Of a DNA stretch of 64,000 bases, positions 9,589 to 17,477 are shown one piece after another; the stretch's first letter is position 1, and each line of letters starts with the position of its first letter. Below the pieces are notes generated by a model. The model was not told the DNA's origin and did not search any database. It saw only the letters and a program-made list of their open reading frames with translations. Both the position numbers and the translations under genes were made by a program. The stretch covers positions 1 to 64,000 of the forward strand of contig NZ_SSXA01000012.1 of the NCBI RefSeq assembly GCF_021698975.1. The letters are read 5' to 3'. The DNA is from Blastococcus sp. KM273128 (GTDB lineage Bacteria > Actinomycetota > Actinomycetes > Mycobacteriales > Geodermatophilaceae).

Positions 9589-10821
9589 GTGGATGCGGCG
9601 CTCATCGCACTGATCGTCGTCGCCGTGCTCGTGATCATCGTGATCGCGAAGAGCGTGACGATCGTCCCCCAGGCCCAGGCCAAGGTCGTGGAGCGGCTCG
9701 GCCGGTACAGCCGCACGCTCTCGCCCGGCCTCTCGGTCCTCGTCCCGTTCGTCGACCGCGTCCGCGCGACGATCGACCTGCGCGAGCAGGTCGTCTCCTT
9801 CCCGCCGCAGCCGGTGATCACCGCGGACAACCTGCAGGTCGGCATCGACACCGTCGTGTACTTCCAGGTCACCGACCCGCGGCTGGCCGTCTACGGCATC
9901 GCGAACTACATCACCGGCATGGAGCAGCTGACCACGACCACGCTGCGCAACGTGGTCGGCGGGCTGAACCTCGAGGGCGCGCTCACCGGGCGCGACGGCA
10001 TCAACAGCCAGCTGCGGTCGGTCCTCGACGGCACCACCGGGCCGTGGGGTCTGCGCGTGGCGCGCGTGGAGATCAAGGCCATCGACCCGCCGCCGTCGAT
10101 CCAGGACTCGATGGAGAAGCAGATGCGGGCCGACCGCGACAAGCGGGCCATCATCCTGCAGGCCGAGGGTGCCCGGCAGTCGGCGATCACCACCGCCGAG
10201 GGTGAGAAGGCCGCCGCCATCCTCTCCGCGGAGGGCAAGAAGCAGTCGGCGATCCTCGAGGCGGAGGCCGAGAGGCAGAGCCGCATCCTGCGCGCGGAGG
10301 GTGAGCGCGCCGCGCTGTACCTGCAGGCGCAGGGGCAGGCGAAGTCCATCGAGACCGTCTTCCAGGCCATCCACGACGGCAAGCCCGACCAGGGCCTGCT
10401 GGCCTACCAGTACCTGCAGACGCTGCCGCAGATCGCGCAGGGCGACGCCAACAAGATGTGGATCGTGCCCAGCGAGTTCAGCAAGGCGCTCGAGGGGCTG
10501 GCCAACATGGGCGGGGCCCAGGAGGGCAAGTCCTGGATGGACGTCGAGCCCTCCGGTGACGGTGCTGGCGCCCGGGACGGCGGGCTGGACACCAGCTCCT
10601 GGTTCGAGTCGCAGCTGCCCCGGGCCGCGGACCAGCCGGAGGCGAAGATCGAGCTGTCCAGCATCAGCGACACCGCCCCCGCGGTGCCGACCCCGCCGCC
10701 CCTGGCCCAGGTCACCCAGGACGTGCAGGACAGCGGGCCGGCCGCCGACCCGCGCAACCGGGTCGGCAGCGACGACCCGGACGCCCCGGACGGCCCACCG
10801 CAGCTGCCCCCGCGGTCCTGA
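9589..10821 (+). CDS. SPFH/Band 7 (stomatin/QmcA-like) membrane protein
   Basis: A 410-residue protein with an N-terminal membrane anchor (ALIALIVVAVLVIIVIA), a Band 7 domain beginning IVPQAQAKVVERLGRYSRTL, and a long Ala/Glu/Gln helix (QAEGARQSAITTAEGEKAAA and similar repeats, about residues 180-245) that drives oligomerisation in this family. The C-terminal 90 residues are proline- and acid-rich and probably disordered. It is 78 bp after the NfeD gene, and the pair corresponds to Rv1487-Rv1488. Its role is scaffolding of membrane microdomains or protease partners; the specific client is unknown. Confidence 0.88.
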   Translation: MDAALIALIVVAVLVIIVIAKSVTIVPQAQAKVVERLGRYSRTLSPGLSVLVPFVDRVRATIDLREQVVSFPPQPVITADNLQVGIDTVVYFQVTDPRLAVYGIANYITGMEQLTTTTLRNVVGGLNLEGALTGRDGINSQLRSVLDGTTGPWGLRVARVEIKAIDPPPSIQDSMEKQMRADRDKRAIILQAEGARQSAITTAEGEKAAAILSAEGKKQSAILEAEAERQSRILRAEGERAALYLQAQGQAKSIETVFQAIHDGKPDQGLLAYQYLQTLPQIAQGDANKMWIVPSEFSKALEGLANMGGAQEGKSWMDVEPSGDGAGARDGGLDTSSWFESQLPRAADQPEAKIELSSISDTAPAVPTPPPLAQVTQDVQDSGPAADPRNRVGSDDPDAPDGPPQLPPRS

Positions 10822-10826
10822 ACCGC

Positions 10827-10875
10827 TGAACGCCGATGGCCCAGAACTCCACGAGTTCTGGGCCATCGGCGTTCA
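10827..10875. terminator. Perfect 22-bp hairpin between converging genes
   Basis: The arms 10827-10848 and 10854-10875 are perfect inverted repeats with a 5-base loop (CCACG). The hairpin separates the SPFH gene (stop 10821) from the leftward sigma factor gene (stop 10887), so it can serve both strands. Confidence 0.8.
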
Positions 10876-10886
10876 ACGGGGTGCTG

Positions 10887-11813
10887 TCAATCCTTGAGCA
10901 GGCCCTCGCGGAGCTTGGCCAGCGTCTGGCTGAGCAGGCGGGAGACGTGCATCTGCGAGATGCCGATGTCCGCCGCGATCTGCGACTGGGTCATGTTGCC
11001 GAAGAAGCGCAGGATGAGGATGCGCCGCTCGCGGGCCGGGATGGTGGCCAGCAGCGGCTGCAGCGACTCGCGGTACTCCACGCCCTCGAGCGCGGCGTCC
11101 TCCTCGCCCAGCGTCGCCGCCAGGGTGGGGGAGTCGTCCTCACCGGAGAGCCGCTCGTCCAGCGAGCTGCTGCGGTAGGCGTTGGCCACGGCCAGCCCCT
11201 CCAGCACCTCGGCCCGGGGGATGCCCAGGTGCTCGGCCAGCTCCGACGGTGTCGGCGCGCGGCCGTTCTTCTGCGCCAGCTCGCCGACGGCCGCGTTCAG
11301 CGACAGGTGCAGCTCCTGGAGCCGTCGCGGCACGCGGACCGACCAGCCCTGGTCGCGGAAGTGCCGCTTGATCTCGCCGGTGATCGTGGGGACGGCGAAG
11401 GACAGGAACTCCACGCCGCGGGTGGGGTCGAACCGGTCGATGGCGGCGATCAGGCCGAGGGTGCCCACCTGCAGGAGGTCGTCGAAGGGTTCCCCGCGGT
11501 TGCTGAACCGCCGCGCGAAGTGCCGGACCAGCGGCAGGTGCTCCTCGACGAGGATCTCCCGCAGCCGCTCCCGGCGAGGGTCGTCCTTCTCGAGCGTGGC
11601 GAGCTCGGCGAAGAGCGGGGCGGTGCGCTCGGCGCGGCGCCGGTTCTCCGACATCGGGGGGGAGTCCGGCTCACCGGCATCGGCGGCCGGCCCACCGGGC
11701 GCAGGCTGCCCGGGGGCGTCGGCCGGCTCGTCCGCCGGGCGGTCGACCGGCTTGCCGTCGGTGGCGTCCAGTGGTTCCTCCTCGACGGAGTCGGCGGCGG
11801 CCGACCTGCTCAT
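10887..11813 (-). CDS. sigF: SigF/SigB-family stress sigma factor
   Basis: A 308-residue group 3 sigma-70 factor. Region 2 includes HLPLVRHFARRFSNRGEPFDDLLQVG and FLSFAVPTITGEIKRHFRDQ, region 3 NGRAPTPSELAEHLGI, and region 4.2 the helix-turn-helix MTQSQIAADIGISQMHVSRL. These are hallmarks of the SigF/SigB subfamily. The first ~53 residues are an acidic, proline-rich extension; an internal Met at residue 54 is a possible alternative start, but no ribosome site precedes it. The start ATG overlaps the rsbW stop (ATGA), which couples synthesis of the sigma factor to that of its inhibitor. Confidence 0.9.
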   Translation of the reverse strand: MSRSAAADSVEEEPLDATDGKPVDRPADEPADAPGQPAPGGPAADAGEPDSPPMSENRRRAERTAPLFAELATLEKDDPRRERLREILVEEHLPLVRHFARRFSNRGEPFDDLLQVGTLGLIAAIDRFDPTRGVEFLSFAVPTITGEIKRHFRDQGWSVRVPRRLQELHLSLNAAVGELAQKNGRAPTPSELAEHLGIPRAEVLEGLAVANAYRSSSLDERLSGEDDSPTLAATLGEEDAALEGVEYRESLQPLLATIPARERRILILRFFGNMTQSQIAADIGISQMHVSRLLSQTLAKLREGLLKD

Positions 11814-12298
11814 CGGGCCACCGAGAGGTTGTCGCTGCCGACGCCGGCCGGGTGCTGGCCCGGCAGGTACTTGGCGAGGGAGATGACGGCGACCGGCACG
11901 TCCCCGCCGGAGCCGCCCGGCATCTCGCGCTCGGTGGCGCGGCGGCCCTCGACGGAGTCGACCAGCGCGGCGAGCACCGCCCAGCCGAAGCCGTCGGTCG
12001 GGACCTCGGTGCCGTCCGCGGTCGGCACCCAGGCGCTGATGTGCAGGCCGGCCCGGGTGGTCTCGAAGACGACGGTCAGCGGCGCGTCGCCCGAGACGAT
12101 CGTCGACAGCGTGGCGCAGGCCTCGTCGACGGCCAGGCGGAGGTCCTCCACCGCGTCGAGGTCGTAGTCCATCCGCATCGCCAGGTCACCGGCCATGGCC
12201 CGCACCGCGGGCAGCTGGGTCGGTGTGGTGGGCACCCGCAGCTCCAGTCGCTCCGCGCGCCGTCCGTCCTGCGCGAGGGGGCCCCTCGAGTCGACCAT
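11810..12298 (-). CDS. RsbW-like anti-sigma factor (GHKL kinase fold)
   Basis: A 162-residue HATPase_c protein expected to bind SigF and hold it inactive until released by a STAS antagonist. The helix DLRLAVDEACATL (residues 52-64) is the N-box, and DGFGWAVLAALVDSV near residue 110 is the usual C-terminal part. The Mg-coordinating Asn normally four residues after the catalytic Glu is Thr here (E59, T63), so kinase activity may be altered or lost. ATG 12298 was chosen because homology starts soon after and the longer frame crosses another gene's territory. Coupled to sigF by a 4-base overlap. Confidence 0.85.
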   Translation of the reverse strand: MVDSRGPLAQDGRRAERLELRVPTTPTQLPAVRAMAGDLAMRMDYDLDAVEDLRLAVDEACATLSTIVSGDAPLTVVFETTRAGLHISAWVPTADGTEVPTDGFGWAVLAALVDSVEGRRATEREMPGGSGGDVPVAVISLAKYLPGQHPAGVGSDNLSVAR

Positions 12299-12423
12299 CC
12301 GTCGTCCGCTCCTTCGTTCCCGGCGCGCTCGACCCTCGAGCCGCGGCGGTGCTCCGTGTCGCGCCGCCCGGCCCCCGGCGGGGGCCCGGACCGGCCGCCC
12401 GGTCGGTGCACAAGGCGGTTGCT

Positions 12424-12449
12424 TACCCGGGCGCCGCCGACCGCGAAAC
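12424..12449 (-). promoter_or_regulatory. Candidate SigF-type promoter of rsbW-sigF
   Basis: Read leftward, GTTT (12449-12446) is followed after 17 bases by GGGTA (12428-12424), the spacing and sequence expected of actinobacterial SigF/SigB promoters. It lies about 125 bp before the rsbW start, so the operon would be autoregulated as in mycobacteria. Short motif; moderate support. Confidence 0.45.
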
Positions 12450-12524
12450 GTGGCCCCGACCACGGGTTCCACGCCTCGGGCACGCGGTTGCCGCCGCCGG
12501 GACCCTGCGGTTTGCTGGCCCGAG

Positions 12525-14345
12525 ATGAGCACCGGTTCCGGCAGTCTGCCACCTCTCGTCGACAGCGCCCTGGACGAGGGCTCCGCCGTGCTGCTCGCCG
12601 CCCTGGAGTCCGCGCCCGACGCCCTGTTCTGCCTCGTGGCCGACGCCCCGGGCCCGGTGTGGGCCAACGCCCGCGCCCGCGGGCTGGAGACCGGCCGCGG
12701 TGGCCTGCCCGAGCTCTCCGGCCGTCCGCTGACCGACCTGGTGGACGCCGCGGCGCGCTCCGGGCAGGTCGAGACGCTCAGCGGCGCCCTCGGGCCCGGA
12801 GGCCCCCCGGCGACGGCCACGGCGCGACCGGTGGCGGTCGACGGCCGGCCGGGTGCCTTCCTGGTGATCGAGGCGCTCGCCGCCGACGACGTGCACCGCG
12901 CGCAGCAGGCGCTGCTGCCGCCCGCGCTGCCGATGCTGCCCGACGTCGTGCTGTCGGGGAGCTACCACCGCGCCGCCGAGCCGTCCGCGGCCGGGGGAGA
13001 CTGGTACGACGCCGTGCCGCTGGGCAAGGGGCACGTCGCCCTCGTCGTGGGTGACGCCGTCGGGCACGGGGTGGCCGCGGCCGGCGCGATGAGCCGGCTG
13101 CGCGGCGCGCTCCGCTCGACCCTGCTCGGCGACCCGGAGCCGGCGGCGGTGCTCGGCGCGCTGGACGCCTTCGCGGCCCAGATGGAGGACGTCGAGGGCA
13201 CGTCGCTGTTCTACGGCCTGCTCGACGCCGCCACCGGGCGCCTGGTCTACAGCGCCGCCGGGCACCCGGCGCCGCTCGTGGTGCACGCGGACGGGAGCAG
13301 CGCCTTCCTCGAGGTGACGCCGCGACCGCCCCTCGGCAGCCTCCCCGGGGCCCCGGCGCCGGTGCACGGGACTCACCTGGCCCAGGGCGACACGCTCGTG
13401 CTGTTCTCCAACGGGGCGGTCACCGGCCTCGACGAGCCGCCGGCCGAGGCGCTGGGGCGGCTCGGGGAGGCCGCGCGCGCGGTGCTGGACGACCCCGGTG
13501 CCCTCGACGTCGAGGCGGCTGCCGGGCTGGCCGGCGCGATCGCCGAGGGGGCGCGCCGGCCGCACGGCTGGCTGGACGACGTCGCCGTCCTGGTCGCCCA
13601 CCGGCGGGCGTCCACCCACGAGGCGCTCCGGCTGGACCTGCCCGCGGTGCCGTCGGCGCTGCCCGGCGTGCGCCGGCGGCTCAACGCCTGGCTGACCGAG
13701 CTCGGCATGGGCGAGCAGGACCGGGTGGGCGTCATGGTGGCGGTGGGTGAGGCGTGCGCCAACGCCGCCGAGCACGCCTACCGCGGCGTCGAGCCCGGGC
13801 CGATGTCGGTGACCGCCCAGGTCGACGTCGACGGCGTCCTCACCGTGACGGTGCACGACGAGGGCACCTGGCGCCCGCCGGACCGCGATCCCGGCGACCG
13901 GGGGCGCGGCCTGCTCATCATGCGGCAGCTGGTCGACGGCGTGACCCTCGTCGAGGACCACGGGACGACGGTGCGGCTGAGCTTCCGGCTGCGGCGGAAC
14001 CCGGACGAGGAGGTCGACCCGCACCGCGCCGTCGAGGGCGCCGACGTGGTGGTCGACCGCGAGGGGCCGCGCCCGGTCGTGCGGGCCGCGGGGGCGATCG
14101 ACGCCGCCGCCGCCGAGCAGCTGCGCATCCGGATGCTCGAGGCCAGCCACGGCGGCGCCACGCCGATGGAGCTGGACCTGTGCGAGGTCGGCCTGTTCAG
14201 CAGCGCCGCGGTCCGCGTGGTGCTGGCCATGGCGCGCATCGCGCGGGACGAGTCGTGGCGGCTGGCGGTGCTCGCCCCCGAGGGCGGCGTGACCCGGCAC
14301 GTGCTCGAGATCAGCGGCCTCGACGGGCTGGTCGACCTGCGCTGA
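12525..14345 (+). CDS. PAS-like/PP2C (SpoIIE)/GHKL/STAS multidomain regulator
   Basis: A 606-residue signalling protein with four parts. Residues ~20-120 look PAS-like. Residues ~140-360 are a SpoIIE/RsbU-type PP2C phosphatase, with metal-binding acids in AGGDWYDA (156-163), VVGDAVGHG (174-182) and WLDDVAVLV (349-357). Residues ~365-490 are an RsbW-like GHKL kinase with an intact N-box, E409 to N413 in GEACANAAEHAY. Residues ~505-606 are a STAS domain with LFSSAAVRVV at 557-566. It should dephosphorylate STAS antagonists to free SigF. It is divergent from rsbW-sigF across 226 bp. Phosphatase, kinase and antagonist folds in one chain suggest a self-contained switch. Confidence 0.87.
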   Translation: MSTGSGSLPPLVDSALDEGSAVLLAALESAPDALFCLVADAPGPVWANARARGLETGRGGLPELSGRPLTDLVDAAARSGQVETLSGALGPGGPPATATARPVAVDGRPGAFLVIEALAADDVHRAQQALLPPALPMLPDVVLSGSYHRAAEPSAAGGDWYDAVPLGKGHVALVVGDAVGHGVAAAGAMSRLRGALRSTLLGDPEPAAVLGALDAFAAQMEDVEGTSLFYGLLDAATGRLVYSAAGHPAPLVVHADGSSAFLEVTPRPPLGSLPGAPAPVHGTHLAQGDTLVLFSNGAVTGLDEPPAEALGRLGEAARAVLDDPGALDVEAAAGLAGAIAEGARRPHGWLDDVAVLVAHRRASTHEALRLDLPAVPSALPGVRRRLNAWLTELGMGEQDRVGVMVAVGEACANAAEHAYRGVEPGPMSVTAQVDVDGVLTVTVHDEGTWRPPDRDPGDRGRGLLIMRQLVDGVTLVEDHGTTVRLSFRLRRNPDEEVDPHRAVEGADVVVDREGPRPVVRAAGAIDAAAAEQLRIRMLEASHGGATPMELDLCEVGLFSSAAVRVVLAMARIARDESWRLAVLAPEGGVTRHVLEISGLDGLVDLR

Positions 14346-14403
14346 GGTGTGACGGTCCGTGCCGCGGCGTTTGCGGACCGCCCGCGGTGCCCATCCACCG
14401 CCC

Positions 14404-15408
14404 GTGAGACTGCGGCGGAGCGACGTGCACGGCCCCGGCTACCGGCGCCGCAAGGCCGGGCGGGGCTTCGCCTACTACGACACCGACGGCAGCCTGATCA
14501 AGGACGACCGGCTGGACCGGATCCGCGGCCTGGCCATCCCGCCGGCGTGGAAGGACGTCTGGATCTGCCCGTGGCCCAACGGGCACATCCAGGCGACCGG
14601 CGTGGACGCCGCGGGGCGCCGCCAGTACCGCTACCACGACGCGTGGCGCGCCCGTCGCGACGCGGAGAAGCACGAACGGGTGCTGGAGATCGCCCGCCAG
14701 CTGCCCGACGTCCGTGATGCGGTGACCGCCGCCCTGCGCACCCGCGGGCCGAACCGGGAGCGGGTGCTGGCCTGCGCGCTGCGGCTGCTGGACCTGGGCA
14801 CCTTCCGCATCGGCAGCGAGGAGTACGCGGAGGAGAACGGCACCTACGGGCTGGCCACCCTGCGCCGTGAGCACGTGACCGTGCGGGGGGAGAAGACGTT
14901 CTTCCGGTACACCGCCAAGGGCGGCATCGAACGCGAGGTGGAGATCGTCGACCGGCCCACCGCGACCGTCGTCCGCCAGCTGCTGGAGCGGCCGGACGAC
15001 ACCGGCGACGACCTGCTCGCCTACGTGACCGACGAGGGCTGGAAGGACGTCACCAGCGACGAGATCAACGCCTTCCTCAAGGAGGTGAGCGGCGCCGACA
15101 TCACGGCCAAGGACTTCCGCACCTGGAACGCCACGGTGATGATGGCGGCCGCCCTGGCCGAGGCGCCCCCGCCGGCGTCGAAGACCGCCCGGAAGAAGAT
15201 CGTCACCGCCGCCTACAAGCGGGTCAGCGAGCAGCTGGGCAACACGCCCGCGGTCTGCAAGGCCAGCTACGTCGACCCCCGCGTCGTCGACCGGTTCGAG
15301 CACGGCGAGACCGTCGCGGACGCGCTGCAGGAGGCCGACGAGGCGGACGCCGACCGGGACACCCAGAAGGTGCTCGAGCAGGCCGTCTGCCGGCTCCTCT
15401 CGGCCTGA
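14404..15408 (+). CDS. DNA topoisomerase IB (poxvirus/bacterial type)
   Basis: A 334-residue type IB topoisomerase that relaxes supercoils through a 3'-phosphotyrosine nick. The N-terminal domain (GRGFAYYDTDG and IPPAWKDVWICPWPNGHIQ) and the catalytic domain (FRIGSEEYAEENGTYGLATL, then FRYTAKGG) are typical of bacterial TopIB; the active-site Tyr is Y289 in KASYVDPRVV. GTG 14404 was chosen because similarity begins with LRRSDVHGPGYRRR, just after it. The stand-alone gene ends in a strong hairpin. Such genes are scattered among soil actinobacteria and are thought to be non-essential. Confidence 0.92.
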   Translation: MRLRRSDVHGPGYRRRKAGRGFAYYDTDGSLIKDDRLDRIRGLAIPPAWKDVWICPWPNGHIQATGVDAAGRRQYRYHDAWRARRDAEKHERVLEIARQLPDVRDAVTAALRTRGPNRERVLACALRLLDLGTFRIGSEEYAEENGTYGLATLRREHVTVRGEKTFFRYTAKGGIEREVEIVDRPTATVVRQLLERPDDTGDDLLAYVTDEGWKDVTSDEINAFLKEVSGADITAKDFRTWNATVMMAAALAEAPPPASKTARKKIVTAAYKRVSEQLGNTPAVCKASYVDPRVVDRFEHGETVADALQEADEADADRDTQKVLEQAVCRLLSA

Positions 15409-15414
15409 GGACGA

Positions 15415-15450
15415 CGAAGGCCCCCGCCGCTGGTGCGGCAGGGGCCTTCG
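15415..15450 (+). terminator. Hairpin terminator of the topoisomerase gene
   Basis: Arms 15415-15430 and 15435-15450 pair over 16 positions with one mismatch and a 4-base loop. It lies directly after the stop at 15408 and before the converging STAS gene (stop 15509). Confidence 0.7.
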
Positions 15451-15508
15451 GTCGGCCCCGTCCCGGGGCCCGCCCTGAGCGTGCGAAGGGTGGGGAGGAC
15501 GGGGTCCT

Positions 15509-15901
15509 TTACCGGGCGTCGGCGATCGTGAACAGGTCGATCAGGCCGGTCACCTCGAGCGGCCGCGTGACGGCGCGCGTGGTGGCGATCAGCCGCAGGG
15601 CGACCTCACGGCTGCGGGCGGACTTCTGCGTCTCGACGAGGACGGCGAGACCGGCCGAGCCCAGGAACTGGACGCCGGACAAGTCGATCACCAGCTCGCG
15701 CGGCTGCTGCTCGAGCTGGCTGTCCAGGGTCGAACGGAGCACGGGAGCGGTGAAGGTGTCCACCTCGCCGACGACCGTGACCGTGACAGCGCCGTCCTCG
15801 TCGGTGGAGGTCGACAGCGTGATCACGTCGTCGAAGGGTGCCTCGGTGCCCTCGGTCGACACGTCGGGCTGCCCCTCGGCGGGCAGGTCGGAAGTGGTCA
15901 C
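15509..15901 (-). CDS. STAS-domain anti-sigma factor antagonist
   Basis: A 130-residue SpoIIAA/RsbV-type protein. The STAS core VTVVGEVDTFTAPVLRSTL and LVIDLSGVQFLGSAGLAVLV (two segments near residues 40-60 and 71-90) contains the serine that the RsbW kinase phosphorylates (FLGSAGL). Unphosphorylated, it should bind the anti-sigma factor and free SigF, so it belongs functionally with the rsbW-sigF and PP2C genes 3 kb away. The first ~35 residues are acidic and variable. GTG 15901 was chosen because GAGGAG precedes it by about ten bases; longer frames add only GC-rich sequence. Confidence 0.87.
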   Translation of the reverse strand: MTTSDLPAEGQPDVSTEGTEAPFDDVITLSTSTDEDGAVTVTVVGEVDTFTAPVLRSTLDSQLEQQPRELVIDLSGVQFLGSAGLAVLVETQKSARSREVALRLIATTRAVTRPLEVTGLIDLFTIADAR

Positions 15902-16155
15902 GGACAGTGGCTCCTCTCGGCGGACCCGGACGACGGGCCGCCCGGACAATCTACCGCTCCGCGGTACCGGGGATCCGGGCCCACGGCTCGCGGTGGTCGG
16001 ACGTGTCGCGCGCCGGACCCCGGGGCCCGGCACACCGCGGCTGCCTGCTGAACCGCGGACCCAACGTAGACAACCTGCCGGGCGCGCGCCAACCCACCCC
16101 CCGGGACCACCCGGTGGGGTGGCGGGGGTGGGTCGGTGACGCGTGCGGGGAGCGG
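15902..16155. other. Intergenic region upstream of the STAS gene
   Basis: These 254 bp hold the leader of the leftward STAS gene and the 3' flank of the DUF5709 gene. I see no open frame with coding character and no strong palindrome. No good SigF-type promoter pair was found. Confidence 0.4.
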
Positions 16156-16569
16156 TCAGCCGTCGGTGACGTGGACGGCGGACTCCTCGGGGCCCTCGCC
16201 GCCCACGGGGAGGTCCGCGGTCGCCTCGACGTCGTCGGCGGTGCGGTTGGTGCCCGAGTCGCTCTCGGGGGTGGTGGAGGTGTCCTGCTCCAGCTGGGCG
16301 TCCGCGCGCGACGGGTCCTCGGCGGGCCGGACGTCGAGCGCGTCGTCGGGCAGCTCGCGCTCCAGGCGCTGGGTCAGCGGCTCGCCCTCGGACTGCTCGA
16401 AGGCGGTGGTGCCGAAGTCGGTGGTGGCCGTCGGCTGCTCGCCGGGCAGCGGCTCGAACTGCGGGTCCTCCGCCCGGTCCATGGTGGGGGAGTCGTCCTG
16501 CGCGACCTCGGGGATGCCGTCGTCCTCGGGGAAGACGTCGCGCGCGGTCTGGCCCTCGGGCTGCGTCAT
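16156..16569 (-). CDS. DUF5709 family protein
   Basis: A 137-residue, strongly acidic, probably disordered protein (many Asp, Glu, Pro, Gln). It contains DVFPEDDGIPEVAQDDS near residue 11 and ERELPDDALDVRPAEDPSRA mid-chain, typical of the actinobacterial DUF5709 family of unknown function. Start ATG 16569 is preceded by GGAGG at six bases. No membrane segment or cofactor site is visible. Members are often stress-associated in actinobacteria; a link to the neighbouring SigF module is only a guess. Confidence 0.75.
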   Translation of the reverse strand: MTQPEGQTARDVFPEDDGIPEVAQDDSPTMDRAEDPQFEPLPGEQPTATTDFGTTAFEQSEGEPLTQRLERELPDDALDVRPAEDPSRADAQLEQDTSTTPESDSGTNRTADDVEATADLPVGGEGPEESAVHVTDG

Positions 16570-16762
16570 GCGGTGCCTCCGTCTCTGCGCGGGTGCGCTC
16601 GTGGTCCTGGTCGGCGTCGCACGGGGGACGCCGCGCCGGCCGGGGGACCGGCGTCGGACCACCGCCCTACCCGGGTGCCCGGTCGCCATGCGCCGGTGTG
16701 CCCCGCGGCACTGTGGCGGGAGGGAGGGCATGGTCGCGCGCCCGGCGGGTAGCGGGGGGCCC

Positions 16763-17338
16763 ATGGCGATCGCAGACGAGGTCCAGCGGGTCGGGGCGCC
16801 GCTCCGCCGCTGGGCGCGCACCCAGAAGCGCGAGTACACCCAGGGCGAACCGCGGCCCCTGGCCGGCGACCTGGGGGCCATGGGCGTCTACGCGGGTCTC
16901 GTGGCCGCCGGTGCCGCGGCGGTGCGGGCGGCGGGCCGGCAGCTGCCGGAGCGGATCCCACCGGGCGACGTCGCGCTGCTGACCATCGCCACCTTCCGGC
17001 TGGCCCGCCGCATCGCCAAGGACCCGGTGACCAGCCCGCTGCGGGCGCCGTTCGTCCGGTTCGAGGGCGCCTCGGGGCACGCGGAGGTCGCCGAGGAGGT
17101 GCGCGAGCACGGCGGGGTGAAGCACGCCGTCGGGGAGCTGCTCACCTGCCCGTTCTGCCTGGCCCAGTGGGTGGGCACGGCCTTCGTCTTCGGGTACGTG
17201 ACCGCACCGCGGGCCACCCGGCTGGCCGCGCTGACCATGACCACCGTGGCCGGCTCCGACGTCCTGCAGTTCGTGTACGACTCCATCCAGAACGGGGCGC
17301 TCACCCGGACGGCGGACGCGCCGGGCGAGCCGGTCTGA
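16763..17338 (+). CDS. DUF1360 membrane-associated protein
   Basis: A 191-residue protein. The conserved DUF1360 signature HAVGELLTCPFCLAQWVGTA (about residues 118-137, with a Cys-x2-Cys) is present, with hydrophobic stretches around 35-52, 132-145 and 150-170 that could be membrane segments. Function unknown. Start ATG 16763 follows GCGGGGGGCCC. It is read in the same direction as the Ku/LigD genes but 139 bp ahead of them, so it is probably independent. Confidence 0.75.
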   Translation: MAIADEVQRVGAPLRRWARTQKREYTQGEPRPLAGDLGAMGVYAGLVAAGAAAVRAAGRQLPERIPPGDVALLTIATFRLARRIAKDPVTSPLRAPFVRFEGASGHAEVAEEVREHGGVKHAVGELLTCPFCLAQWVGTAFVFGYVTAPRATRLAALTMTTVAGSDVLQFVYDSIQNGALTRTADAPGEPV

Positions 17339-17477
17339 CGCAGCGGCCGTCGCCCGTCGGGGGTACCCGGCGCGGCGTTCGCGCTGCCGCAGGGGGCGCA
17401 CCGGACCTATCCTGCGATCTTGACCCGGCTGCGGGGCCGGGGACCACCCGGCGCGACGGGTGCGAGGGAGGCTCGGC

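Noticed and set aside
16570..16700. GGGTA on the minus strand upstream of the DUF5709 gene as a SigF promoter
   Set aside because: A GGGTA is present but no GTTT-like element lies 16-17 bases upstream.
17340..17477. GGGTACC before ku as a SigF promoter
   Set aside because: The -35 position reads GCAG/GCGG, not GTTT; match to the -10 alone is expected by chance.
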